Of a stretch of DNA of 64,000 bases, positions 35,931 to 44,659 are shown one piece after another (the first letter of the stretch is position 1; every line of letters starts with the position of its first letter). The notes beneath the pieces were generated by a model, which was given only the letters and a program-made list of their open reading frames with translations, did not search any database and was not told the DNA's origin. The translations under genes were made by a program, and so were the position numbers. Origin of the DNA: Bog-950 sp046329515 (GTDB taxonomy: Bacteria > Bacteroidota > Bacteroidia > Chitinophagales > LD1); NCBI GenBank assembly GCA_046329515.1, contig JAXLUM010000002.1, positions 744,001 through 808,000 on the forward strand, given 5' to 3'.

Positions 35931-36617
35931 ATGAAAAAGGTAAGATTTTGGTTTCTGTTGACGTTACTTGGTTTAAGCCTGTCAGGCATTGCACAAAGCT
36001 TTCATTTACGCATAACAAGCGATAGCACATCTTCAAGTCCGTTACCGGACAGTTTGAACCTGGGAAGTGATTATTCCTTCAAAATCCGCATCTATAACGA
36101 TACGCTTTTTGACTTTATGGACGGGCTAACCCTGGGCTATAAAGTTGACACCACCAACTTCAGCACACCGGTATTAACCGGCGGACTTGAGTATCCTTTG
36201 ACTATAACTGACACCATCCATGCCTTTTCCTACATTACCGTTAATATGATTGCCCATGTGGACGGCCCCGCTTTTAAAACGGGCCCTTCAGTAGTGGTTA
36301 TCTGGCCCATAAACTCCCATAACGACATTTACTATCTAGACCCCTATATAGATAGCTTTACGGTTTTCGAAGCGAATGCAGTAGTCGATTTGGAAGGCTC
36401 TTTTATAAGGCTGCATTACACCAAGGGCGCCCTATTGCTTCAATCTCCGGAAATTGACCTTAAGCAGGTAAGAATTTTTGACCTTCAGGGCAGGCTTATA
36501 GTTGAACAGAAAGACCCCGGAAGCCAGGTGCCTTTACCTCCGCTTCAGCAAGGTATATACCTGGCAGAACTGCTATACAACAATCAGCGCAAGGCGGTGC
36601 GCTTTCTGGCGTACTAG
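35931..36617 (+). CDS. Secreted protein with T9SS type A-like sorting domain
   Basis: A 228-residue protein with a signal peptide (ending SGIAQ). Residues 25-145 form a beta-sandwich resembling a CARDB or DUF11-like adhesion domain (LGSDYSFKIRIYNDTLFDFM, then AFSYITVNMIAHVDG). The C-terminal 70 residues (VRIFDLQGRLIVEQK, LQQGIYLAELLYNNQRKAVR) match the type A sorting-domain pattern, ending in FLAY instead of the common KLVV-type strand. It is probably delivered to the surface by T9SS. Function unknown. Confidence 0.8.
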   Translation: MKKVRFWFLLTLLGLSLSGIAQSFHLRITSDSTSSSPLPDSLNLGSDYSFKIRIYNDTLFDFMDGLTLGYKVDTTNFSTPVLTGGLEYPLTITDTIHAFSYITVNMIAHVDGPAFKTGPSVVVIWPINSHNDIYYLDPYIDSFTVFEANAVVDLEGSFIRLHYTKGALLLQSPEIDLKQVRIFDLQGRLIVEQKDPGSQVPLPPLQQGIYLAELLYNNQRKAVRFLAY

Positions 36618-36623
36618 CGGAAG

Positions 36624-38303
36624 TTATAATTTAAGTATGACTGCGCTTAACGGTGGCAGTTGAATTCCATTTTCATCCTGCTCCACTTCACCCATTTGCA
36701 ATAAAATGGTTTTATACTCGGTAAACCCGTTTAGATGTTGGCGCTTTTTTCCAAAATTCAGCAGCACCAAAAGTTTTTGGCCGGCTGCCACTCTTATATA
36801 ACCCAATACATCTTTGGGTAGCCTCTTGCGGTTTATCAACTCCATCTCTCCATTCGTAAGCGCCGTGTTTGAATTACGAATGGCCAACACCTCCTTAATG
36901 CTATTGTATAAAGAACCCTTATCGCTTTTTACAGCCTTTACATTTACTCGGGTATAGTTTTCGTGCACGGGTAGCCAAGTAGTTGCTGCTTTTGAAAAAC
37001 CAGCGTTTTTTTCCTCGTTCCATTGCATAGGCGTACGCAGTTCATCGCGGTTAAGCGTTTCACCGGCCATATCCACTAAAAAGCGCGGCACTGCCTTAAA
37101 TAAATGGGGTATGGGGTCAAGGGCTTTTTTGTAGGGCATGCGCGCATCGGTCATTCCTATTTCTTCACCGTAATACATGCAGGGTACACCGCGCACCGTT
37201 AACTGCATAAAATGCAAAAGCTTTGCTTTTTCTACATCGCCATTTAAACGCTTTAAACTCCGTCTGCGGTCGTGATTGCTGAAAACATATACCGGCATAT
37301 ATGGGTTTCCAAAATCCTGTTCAAGCGAAGAGATGAGCTTATGAAAGTAGGAGGCTTTAAATTTAAAGCGCAGCATTTTATCGAAAGTGAATGCCAGGCC
37401 CAGGCCATCGTTTTTCTTTTCTCCCAAAAAGCGCTTAATCATAGCGTTGTTGCCAAACACTTCACCAAGCAGCATTTTGTCGCCAAACGTATCGCATACA
37501 CTGCGTAGCTCTTTTGCAAAACCAAAACTTTCAGGCTGGTTCATTATGGCCTTTATCTCTCCCTTATACTCTTTGGTATTATATTTTTCAGAAGCCGCTT
37601 TTCTTGATGCTGCATTGCTGCGGAACTCTTCATCTTTGTAAATGCTGTTGAACATATCCAACCTGTAACCATCCACCCCTTTTTCCAACCAGAATTTTAC
37701 GCATTCAAACATGGCCTTTTTTACTTCCGGCTTACGATAGTTCAGGTCAGGCTGAAAAGAAAGGAAGCTGGCCCAGTAATATTGTTTGCGTTGTGGGCTA
37801 TAGTGCCAGCCCTTCATTTTTAAAGAACTTCTCCAACCGTTTGGCTTATCTCTCCATATGTACCAATCCGCTTTAGCATTATCTTTTGAAGCAGCCGATT
37901 CTTTAAACCAGGGGTGCTCATCGCTGGTATGGTTCATTACCATGTCAAAAACAACGCGCATGCCCCTTTTGTGCACTTCATTTATTAGCTGCTCCGCATC
38001 AGCAACAGTGCCGTACTCAGGGGCTATATCTGTATAGTCGGCAATATCATAACCAAAATCCTTTTGGGGGCCTTTAAAAAATGGCGAACACCAAATGGTT
38101 TCGAAGCCCAGCTCCTTTATGTAATCCAGTTTTTGAATAATGCCCTGTATATCGCCAATGCCATCGCCGTTACTGTCATAGTAAGAACGGGGGTATACCT
38201 GGTAAACTGTTGTATGGTGATACCATGGCCCGGCATCATTGGTATTTTGTGCACTCACATTAGCCAATATACTGCATAAAAGCAGGCAGAGAAAGTTGCG
38301 CAT
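36624..38303 (-). CDS. Secreted GH13 alpha-glucosidase/alpha-amylase family enzyme
   Basis: A 559-residue glycoside hydrolase with a signal peptide (ending VSAQ). The (beta/alpha)8 barrel has VYQVYPRSYYDSNGDGIGD near the start, the calcium/substrate loop VMNHTSDEHPWF, nucleophile Asp216 in GYRLDMFN, acid/base Glu281 in LLGEVFG, and transition-state Asp345 in FSNHDRRR. This is the oligo-1,6-glucosidase/alpha-glucosidase branch, cleaving alpha-1,4 or alpha-1,6 glucosides of malto-oligosaccharides. Location would be periplasmic. It lies 18 bases after an orphan histidine kinase gene on the same strand, which suggests co-transcription. Confidence 0.93.
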   Translation of the reverse strand: MRNFLCLLLCSILANVSAQNTNDAGPWYHHTTVYQVYPRSYYDSNGDGIGDIQGIIQKLDYIKELGFETIWCSPFFKGPQKDFGYDIADYTDIAPEYGTVADAEQLINEVHKRGMRVVFDMVMNHTSDEHPWFKESAASKDNAKADWYIWRDKPNGWRSSLKMKGWHYSPQRKQYYWASFLSFQPDLNYRKPEVKKAMFECVKFWLEKGVDGYRLDMFNSIYKDEEFRSNAASRKAASEKYNTKEYKGEIKAIMNQPESFGFAKELRSVCDTFGDKMLLGEVFGNNAMIKRFLGEKKNDGLGLAFTFDKMLRFKFKASYFHKLISSLEQDFGNPYMPVYVFSNHDRRRSLKRLNGDVEKAKLLHFMQLTVRGVPCMYYGEEIGMTDARMPYKKALDPIPHLFKAVPRFLVDMAGETLNRDELRTPMQWNEEKNAGFSKAATTWLPVHENYTRVNVKAVKSDKGSLYNSIKEVLAIRNSNTALTNGEMELINRKRLPKDVLGYIRVAAGQKLLVLLNFGKKRQHLNGFTEYKTILLQMGEVEQDENGIQLPPLSAVILKL

Positions 38304-38321
38304 AGTTATTGCGCTAATATA

Positions 38322-39299
38322 TTAAGTGTTGCTGTTAAGGGGAAGGCTGAAATAAAAAGTGCTGCCTTCTTCCAATTTAGAATCTGCCCAAACAGCTCCA
38401 CCGTGTTTACTAACTATCTTTTCTACTATGGCAAGCCCCAGTCCGGTTCCATCATAATCCCTGGCAAGGTGCAGCCGTTCAAATGGCTGAAATAGTTTAT
38501 TGGCAAATTTGGTGTCAAAGCCACAGCCATTATCTTTAACAAAATACACGGCCTTTCCGGCTTCCTCATAGCAGCCTATGCTTATTTCCGGCTTCTCAAC
38601 TTTGGCCGAATACTTAACAGCATTGGCTACCAGGTTAAAAACTACCTGGTATATGAGTATCCGGTCAGCGTAGCAATCTATAAGCGGTGCAATGGTTATT
38701 TTAATCTCTTTCTCGCCATACTGTTTTTTGCTTTCCTTAATTGCCTCTTCAAAAAGCACCGTCATTTCAACTGTCTCGCTATGCATACTCCTTTCTGCCT
38801 TCGAAAAAACAAGCAAATCGCTGATAAGCGCATCAATGCGCTTTACCAACTTTTTTAGAGCGGCAAATATCTCCTTGTCCTCCTCATCCATTCGGTAGGA
38901 ATATTTGGCGAAAAGTATATCCGTATAACCCTTAAATGCCCTTATAGGAGATTTCAGGTCGTGTGATATACTGTAGTTAAATGTTTGCAGGTCTGAGTTT
39001 ACTTCTTGTAGCTCTCTCGATAGTCGTTCCAGGTCTTTCTTTTCTTCTTCCCGTTGTTGTATAAGTTTATCCTTCCACGCCAATTGCGAATTACTGTGCA
39101 AAAGTTTATTGTTCAGTACATTCAGTACTATAAATAGTAGTGCCGTAGTAATAGCAATAAATATCCAGCCTTTGTACGTTTGTATTCTTTCTTCAAGTTC
39201 GGGGCCCAGCTGCTGAAGAATTTTATCGCTTAAATAAATGTAAAGCACTCCAAATACAAAGTACAGGAGAACCACTTTGCAAATTTGTTTAGTTGTCAT
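38322..39299 (-). CDS. Orphan sensor histidine kinase
   Basis: A 325-residue kinase with two N-terminal membrane helices (about 8-26 and 44-62) and only a short loop between them. A coiled coil leads to the HisKA domain with phosphoacceptor His113 in SISHDLKSP. The ATPase domain has NLVANAVKYS (N box), VKDNGCGF (G1), FQPFERLH (F box) and GTGLGLAIV (G2). No response-regulator gene is in the window. The very small outer loop suggests that it senses membrane state or works through a partner. It is probably co-transcribed with the GH13 gene (18-base spacing). Confidence 0.92.
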   Translation of the reverse strand: MTTKQICKVVLLYFVFGVLYIYLSDKILQQLGPELEERIQTYKGWIFIAITTALLFIVLNVLNNKLLHSNSQLAWKDKLIQQREEEKKDLERLSRELQEVNSDLQTFNYSISHDLKSPIRAFKGYTDILFAKYSYRMDEEDKEIFAALKKLVKRIDALISDLLVFSKAERSMHSETVEMTVLFEEAIKESKKQYGEKEIKITIAPLIDCYADRILIYQVVFNLVANAVKYSAKVEKPEISIGCYEEAGKAVYFVKDNGCGFDTKFANKLFQPFERLHLARDYDGTGLGLAIVEKIVSKHGGAVWADSKLEEGSTFYFSLPLNSNT

Positions 39300-39365
39300 C
39301 GGGCATTGCTACTATAAACTTAAAATATCATCTGCATTATAGCAAAATGACATACATCATATAGA

Positions 39366-39398
39366 TAAAAAAACAGCCATAACTAATGCTATGGCTGT
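39366..39398 (-). terminator. Intrinsic terminator of the DEAD-box helicase gene
   Basis: On the minus strand a perfect 9-bp stem ACAGCCATA/TATGGCTGT (arms 39373-39381 and 39390-39398) is followed by seven T. It lies 47 bases past the helicase stop codon. Confidence 0.9.
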
Positions 39399-39444
39399 CT
39401 CATTATATGTTTAGCGGAAGTGTTTTTTATACCCTCTGCTGTAT

Positions 39445-41496
39445 CTACCAACTCAAATCATCATCAAACTTCTTCATAAAGTCCTCTAAATCGGTTGATT
39501 CCTTCTTCTTTTTAGAAGGTTGTTGCTGTGGTTTCTCGTGCGTTTTCGGGGCTTCGTTCTTATCAAGATAATCCATCATCTTATTCTCACGCTTTTTAGG
39601 CTTAAACTCCCCTTCAGTGCGTGGCTTGGTTTCGGCGCTTTGCTGGCCTTCAACCTGGTTGCTTACCTCGCGTTTTTTAAACTCCCGCTTTTCGCCGTAT
39701 TGCTTTTTCTCACCAAACTCCTTTTTATCTCCATAGCTCTTTCTTTCGCCAAAACTCTTTTTCTCGCCGTAAGATTTTCGCTCACCTGAACCCTTGCCTT
39801 CACGGTCGCCGAATTTTTTACGCTCACCATCAAATTTTGGCTTACGGTCATCCCATTTCTTACCGCCGCCAAAACTCTTTCCACCGCCGCCGCCGCCATC
39901 TTTTTCTTTAGCGCGGGTAACAAGGGAGCGTCTGCCTCCTGCTTTCTTTTCAAACACAACCAAAATCTGTTCTGCTTCAGTAAACGGTACGCTTACAAAA
40001 GAAAATTTATCAAATACCCGCACATCATGAATACTGTCTGCGTTAACCCCTGCTTCATCAGCTAAATATTGGGCAACCTTATCTGCATTCATATGGTCCA
40101 TATGGCCTTTAGCTACAAATAAGCGGGCCTTATCTCCACCGCCGCCGGCTGATGCACCACCTTGTTGGCGGCCTTTAACAACACCAATCTCCCGGTAGCT
40201 CGATTCCTGTAAACTATCTTTCATGGAATAAATAAGCAGTGCTGAAACTACCTCGGCAGGCGCCTTACCTTCTTCCAGAAGTTCCTGGGCCAATTCAGCG
40301 TATTTACCGGCCTCTCCTTTTTCAATAATTCCGGCCACTTCAGTTTTCAGCTTCATCAGCTTTGTTGCCACTACATCTGCTACACTTGGCACATCTTCCT
40401 TCTTAATCTGCGCACGTGCCACTTTTTGAATAAACAACAGGCCGCGATATTCCGATGGGGAAATAATGCTTATAGCAGTACCATGCTTGCCTGCACGGCC
40501 CGTGCGGCCTATGCGGTGTACGTAAGCCTCAGGGTCCTGTGGTAAGTTATAGTTAACTACGTGCGTAAGGTCGTTAACGTCAATACCACGGGCAGCTACG
40601 TCAGTAGCTACAAGTATGGTTAGCTTACGTAATTTAAATTTCTTTAATGTCTGTTCCCGTTGAAACTGGGTAACATCACCGTGTATAGCTTCAGCATCAT
40701 AACCGCGGTCAATCAGCTTGCTGGCCACATCATCGGTTTCCATTTTGGTGCGGCAAAAAACTATACCATAAAATTCAGGTTCTGTATCAATAACACGGCA
40801 AAGCGTTTCAAAACGGTCGCTGTCGCGCACTTCAAAGTACATTTGATCAACCAGTTCAATGGTTAATTGCGCCTTCTTTACTTCTATTAAATCATACTCG
40901 CCCATAAAAGTTTTGGCAAGCTTCAATATTTGTGGTGGCATGGTAGCGCTGAATAAAAGCATACGGCGCTTTTCAGGTACGCTCTTTAAAATTTCGCGTA
41001 CTTCCTCTTCAAAGCCCATGTTCAACATTTCGTCGGCTTCATCCAACACAATATGGGTTACGCCATCAAGCTTCAACGTGCCGCGTTCAATATGGTCGCG
41101 CACACGGCCCGGTGTACCTACTACTATATGCACACCTTTTTGTAAAGCCTTCTGTTGCATAGTGAAGCTTGCACCCCCGTAAACAGCTTGCACCCAAATG
41201 CGTTTGCTGCCTTTAAAGCTGGTTATTTCTTCTGCTACCTGCATAGCTAATTCGCGGGTAGGGCATAGTATTAAGGCCTGCACCTTGCGGCTGGTATCAT
41301 CCAGCTTATCAATAAGCGGTAAACCGAAGGCGCCTGTTTTACCGGTGCCGGTTTGGGCCTGGCCTACTACGTCTTTTTCATCGGCAAGTAATAGTGGGAT
41401 AGTTTTTTCCTGGATGGTTGATGGGGTTTCCCAACCCTTCTTTTCAAGTGCACTAAGCACGTTTTCGCTCAAACCGAGCGCGCGGAATTTTTCCAT
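39445..41496 (-). CDS. DEAD-box ATP-dependent RNA helicase (DeaD/CsdA type)
   Basis: A 683-residue helicase. RecA domain 1 has Walker A AQTGTGKT (47-54), PTRELA, TPGR and DEAD (152-155), with SAT further on. RecA domain 2 has FCRTK, TDVAARGID and HRIGRTGRAG. Residues 350-460 hold the dimerisation-type region and then a DbpA-like RNA-binding domain (RLFVAKGHMDHMNADKVAQYL, then SIHDVRVFDKFSFVSVPFTE). The last 170 residues are a basic low-complexity tail with Ser-Phe/Tyr-Gly units. Such helicases unwind RNA in ribosome assembly and cold adaptation. The mRNA has a long structured leader. Confidence 0.94.
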   Translation of the reverse strand: MEKFRALGLSENVLSALEKKGWETPSTIQEKTIPLLLADEKDVVGQAQTGTGKTGAFGLPLIDKLDDTSRKVQALILCPTRELAMQVAEEITSFKGSKRIWVQAVYGGASFTMQQKALQKGVHIVVGTPGRVRDHIERGTLKLDGVTHIVLDEADEMLNMGFEEEVREILKSVPEKRRMLLFSATMPPQILKLAKTFMGEYDLIEVKKAQLTIELVDQMYFEVRDSDRFETLCRVIDTEPEFYGIVFCRTKMETDDVASKLIDRGYDAEAIHGDVTQFQREQTLKKFKLRKLTILVATDVAARGIDVNDLTHVVNYNLPQDPEAYVHRIGRTGRAGKHGTAISIISPSEYRGLLFIQKVARAQIKKEDVPSVADVVATKLMKLKTEVAGIIEKGEAGKYAELAQELLEEGKAPAEVVSALLIYSMKDSLQESSYREIGVVKGRQQGGASAGGGGDKARLFVAKGHMDHMNADKVAQYLADEAGVNADSIHDVRVFDKFSFVSVPFTEAEQILVVFEKKAGGRRSLVTRAKEKDGGGGGGKSFGGGKKWDDRKPKFDGERKKFGDREGKGSGERKSYGEKKSFGERKSYGDKKEFGEKKQYGEKREFKKREVSNQVEGQQSAETKPRTEGEFKPKKRENKMMDYLDKNEAPKTHEKPQQQPSKKKKESTDLEDFMKKFDDDLSW

Positions 41497-41745
41497 TGTT
41501 GTTTTTTGCGCGGATGCAAACCACCAACAACACCATATAGGCTTTAGTCATCCGGTAGTTTTTAACCGCAGTTAAAAATTGAATTTCGGTATGCCACCGA
41601 ACGGATGGGAGAATGCTGAAGATTGTGTTGCTATCGCAATAATATGCGAGGACGGAAGTCAGAATCTCACTGTCGTTCGAACGGCAGTTCTTTTAAAAAC
41701 GAAACCGGCATTTAAGCCGGCGTTTCGTTTAACGGCGCAAATATA
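41497..41745 (-). promoter_or_regulatory. Promoter and structured leader of the helicase gene
   Basis: TATATTTG on the minus strand (41738-41745) is an exact -7 consensus. Starting near 41732, the leader would be about 235 bases. At its 5' end is a strong hairpin (AAACGAAA/TTTCGTTT plus CCGGC/GCCGG, arms 41697-41709 and 41716-41730, 2-base bulge) followed by TTTTT on the minus strand, terminator-like. Further dyads are CTGTCGTT/AACGGCAG (41670-41687), TTCGGT/ACCGAA (41585-41601), and TTTTTAAC/GTTAAAAA (41559-41578). Long leaders with early attenuators control cold-inducible helicases elsewhere. Confidence 0.6.
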
Positions 41746-41834
41746 GCAAAAATTTGTAGAAAGTGTCGCCCCTGCCTGCTTTTAAGCGCTACTTAACATC
41801 TCTTTACCGCAGAAATTTGCGAAATATGCCGCTT

Positions 41835-43370
41835 ATGAAAGCGATTATCCCTCTTCTTCTCTTTTCTCTTTCCGCATTTGCTCAATACCCCGATAACATC
41901 TATCCCGATACCGCCTATGCCCCCTTTTGGTATAGCGTTGCCTCCGGCGACCCTTTACAGGATAAAGTAATATTATGGACCAAAGTAGAAATGCCTAAGG
42001 GTAGCAGGGAAGCGGTTAGCCTGCTTTGGGAAATCGCTGGCGATTCAGCGTTCAAAAATATTATAAACAAAGGTAATGTTTCAGCAAGCCCCGAACATGA
42101 CTACACCGCTAAAGTAGATGCCGATGGCCTAAGCGCAGGGCACACTTATTTTTATCGCTTTACTACTCCTGATGGCCATACTTCACAGGTTGGTAAGGCG
42201 CGAACCCTCCCGCCCGATTCAGTAAGCCAATTTAAGTTGGCTGTAGTTTCCTGCAGCAGTGTATGGTCGGGCTACTTTAACGCTTACCGAAGAATTGCCG
42301 AGCGCAACGACATTGACTATGTGGTTCACTTAGGTGATTACGCCTATGATTATGCCGATAGACAGGAATTAATTCGTATGCCCGCTGATTATCCAAAGGA
42401 TGCTGCCAACCTTAAGGAGTGGCGTGAAAGGCATACGTATTATCTACTGGACCCCGACTTGCGCGCCGCGCGCCAAAACAAAACATGGATTGCTGAATGG
42501 GACAACCACGATTTGAATGTGAACGATACAGGTAAAGTACAAGACCCTATACAAGCCTTTTACGAGTACTTACCCATACGCATGCCTAACCCTAAAAACC
42601 CTGAACGCATTTACCGCAGTTTTCATTTTGGCTCTCTGGCCGACCTTATTATGATTGACATGCTGTATTACCGAGGTACCGAAAAGTCAGCCCAAGGTTA
42701 TGCCTGTGTTTTAGGCAATGAGCAGGATGGCTGGTTCAAAAAACAATTATACGGTTCAAAGGCACAATGGAAACTGGTAGGCAACCAGGAAATGATGAGC
42801 GATTGGTTAAGTGAAGGTGGGCCAAAGTTTATTACTAAAAACCGGGGCAATGGCCGTGTATGGGACCCCGGCAATTGGAATGGTTTTCCTGATGACCGCA
42901 ATTGCTTATTTGATTTTGTTGATACCGGTAAAGTCAAAAACACCGTAGTGCTTACCGGCGATGCGCACATGTCTTTCATTATGGATTTAACCACCTCCCC
43001 AAAAGACAAAAAGCGCTATAACAAAAAAACGGGCGAAGGCGCCGTGGGTGTAGAGGTATTAGGACCCAGTATTACCCGTGGCAATATGGATGAAGCCGGT
43101 GTGCCTAAAGCCTTTATTCCTTTAGCCCAATACGTAAGTAAAAGCCTTAACCCACACCATTTGTGGGTGCAGTTCTCAAAACATGGCTATACTACCCTCG
43201 ATGTAACGAAGGACCGCTGCGTGGCCGAGTTCTGGTATTCCAAAATTCTAAAGCATACCGATAAAGAAAGCTTTGGAAAGGGGTTTGTAGTGAAAAATGG
43301 GGTAAACCACTGGGAAAGAAAGTTTATAAAATGCCAAAAGAGGTCCACCCATCCTAAAAAGGCACAATAA
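41835..43370 (+). CDS. PhoD-family alkaline phosphatase/phosphodiesterase
   Basis: I prefer the start at 41835 (MKAIIPLLLFSLSAFAQ); 41826 is also possible. About 511 residues with signal peptide. The PhoD-type metallophosphatase fold is seen in an N-terminal fibronectin-like domain (about 25-130) and catalytic motifs CSSVWSGYFNAY, HLGDYAYDYAD, EWDNHDLNVND, and GDAHMSFI. PhoD enzymes bind Ca/Fe and hydrolyse phosphomonoesters and diesters outside the cytoplasm, supplying phosphate. It is the first of several plus-strand genes and is divergent from the helicase. Confidence 0.92.
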   Translation: MKAIIPLLLFSLSAFAQYPDNIYPDTAYAPFWYSVASGDPLQDKVILWTKVEMPKGSREAVSLLWEIAGDSAFKNIINKGNVSASPEHDYTAKVDADGLSAGHTYFYRFTTPDGHTSQVGKARTLPPDSVSQFKLAVVSCSSVWSGYFNAYRRIAERNDIDYVVHLGDYAYDYADRQELIRMPADYPKDAANLKEWRERHTYYLLDPDLRAARQNKTWIAEWDNHDLNVNDTGKVQDPIQAFYEYLPIRMPNPKNPERIYRSFHFGSLADLIMIDMLYYRGTEKSAQGYACVLGNEQDGWFKKQLYGSKAQWKLVGNQEMMSDWLSEGGPKFITKNRGNGRVWDPGNWNGFPDDRNCLFDFVDTGKVKNTVVLTGDAHMSFIMDLTTSPKDKKRYNKKTGEGAVGVEVLGPSITRGNMDEAGVPKAFIPLAQYVSKSLNPHHLWVQFSKHGYTTLDVTKDRCVAEFWYSKILKHTDKESFGKGFVVKNGVNHWERKFIKCQKRSTHPKKAQ

Positions 43371-43401
43371 TTGATTTAAGTAGAATCAATATTTTCACAT
43401 T

Positions 43402-43812
43402 ATGAAGAATTTCCTCCTTTTAGCCTTACTTATTTCCGGTTTTGCAGGCTTTGCACAAACTTCAGCTACTACCAAAACTACTCCGCTACCGGCCAAAACG
43501 TTTAAGGCGCTGCATGATTCTACCACTTCAATGGATATTGTAATGATGCAGGGCAAAGGCGGTAGCATTTCGCTTGAAGGCCGCAACGTAATGCTGTTTA
43601 ACAGTTACTTCCTGAATCAAAGCGCTGTTAAAACAAAAGCCGCACAAGCGGGCATGATTATGTGGCAGATTAACGGACGCGAATTTGCCTCGGGCAACTA
43701 CTTTTTAGGCGATAGTACCGGCTATGTTGTAATTAATAAGGACGGCAAGGAATACGGCCTATTGATAAGTAAAGAGGGTAACAGTTTCTTTAAATCGCAG
43801 ATTAAACAATAG
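43402..43812 (+). CDS. Small secreted protein of unknown function
   Basis: A 136-residue protein with a signal peptide (MKNFLLLALLISGFAGFAQ). The mature part is mostly beta (DIVMMQGKGGSISLEGRNVM, AGMIMWQINGREFASGNYFL, GYVVINKDGKEYGLLI) with no motif that I recognise. It lies 31 bases after phoD and 3 bases before yajQ, so it is likely co-transcribed with yajQ. Confidence 0.65.
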   Translation: MKNFLLLALLISGFAGFAQTSATTKTTPLPAKTFKALHDSTTSMDIVMMQGKGGSISLEGRNVMLFNSYFLNQSAVKTKAAQAGMIMWQINGREFASGNYFLGDSTGYVVINKDGKEYGLLISKEGNSFFKSQIKQ

Positions 43813-43815
43813 CGT

Positions 43816-44307
43816 ATGCCAAGTTTTGACGTGTTAAGTAAGGTTGACCCGCAAATAGTTGAAAACGCCATTAACGTGGCTAAGAAAGAAATATTGAACC
43901 GTTACGATTTTCACGGCTCTAAAACCGAAATTGATTTCAACAAAAAGGATTTAACGGTTCAAATAACTACTGAAAACGAAATGCGCATACAAACGGTAAT
44001 AGACATAATTATTACCCGGGGCGCAAAGCAGGGCATAGACCCGCGAAGCTACGATGTAAGCAAGGAGCATTATCCTTCGGGCGCTACCATAAAAAAGGAT
44101 ATAAAACTGCGCAACGGTTTAGATGCCGATGCTATAAAGAAAATTACCAAAGCCATAAAGGATACAGGCCTTAAAGTACAGCCGCAAAAAATGGATAACA
44201 TTGTGCGCGTTAGCGGCAAAAAAATTGACGAGCTGCAGGCTGTAATGAGCGCGCTTCGTAAAGGAGATTTTGGTTTTCCTTTGCAGTTTGAAAACATGAA
44301 GAGCTAA
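43816..44307 (+). CDS. yajQ: YajQ family cyclic-di-GMP/nucleotide-binding protein
   Basis: A 163-residue protein of the normal length. Visible hallmarks are MPSFDVLSKVDPQIVENAIN, the RYDFHGSK motif, VDxNKKDLT-like FNKKDLTVQITTENE, and the C-terminal VRVSGKKIDELQAVM and LRKGDFGFPLQFENM. Members bind cyclic di-GMP or GTP and nucleic acid and act in transcriptional or other regulation; the specific role here is unknown. It begins 3 bases after the previous gene. Confidence 0.95.
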   Translation: MPSFDVLSKVDPQIVENAINVAKKEILNRYDFHGSKTEIDFNKKDLTVQITTENEMRIQTVIDIIITRGAKQGIDPRSYDVSKEHYPSGATIKKDIKLRNGLDADAIKKITKAIKDTGLKVQPQKMDNIVRVSGKKIDELQAVMSALRKGDFGFPLQFENMKS

Positions 44308-44362
44308 TAAATTTTCTTTGTATTCATTCAAAATTCAACACTCTAAATTTTAAATTAACAAC

Positions 44363-44659
44363 ATGGGTTTCTTAGATCAGATGAAGCAGTTAATGGAAGT
44401 GAAAGCCAAAATGGAAGAGGTAAAAAAACGCCTTGACACCGTTGAGGTTACTGCTGAAAACGAATATGTAATTGTAACCGCTACCGGCAACCGCAAAATC
44501 AAGAACATTGAAATAAAGCAGGCCGACGACAAAGTTGTGTTGGAAGGCAAGCTACAGTCTGCTATTAACGAGGTGCTTGAAAAGTCAGATAACGTAATGC
44601 AAACGGAAATGATGAGCGTTACAAAAGGCATGATGCCTAATGGCTTACCCGGTATGTAA
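44363..44659 (+). CDS. YbaB/EbfC family nucleoid-associated protein
   Basis: A 98-residue helical DNA-binding protein. The family pattern is KAKMEEVKKRLDTVEVTAEN, a central strand pair (VIVTATGNRKIKNIEIK) and a C-terminal helix (AINEVLEKSDNVMQTEM). It forms tweezer-like dimers that coat DNA and influence gene expression. In many bacteria it is next to recR or dnaX; here it follows yajQ, and neither recR nor dnaX is nearby. It ends directly against the convergent gene at 44660 without a spacer. Confidence 0.93.
   Translation: MGFLDQMKQLMEVKAKMEEVKKRLDTVEVTAENEYVIVTATGNRKIKNIEIKQADDKVVLEGKLQSAINEVLEKSDNVMQTEMMSVTKGMMPNGLPGM

Noticed and set aside
41696..41731. Hairpin as a terminator for a plus-strand transcript
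   Set aside because: No plus-strand gene ends here (the neighbours are divergent) and the T run is on the minus strand.
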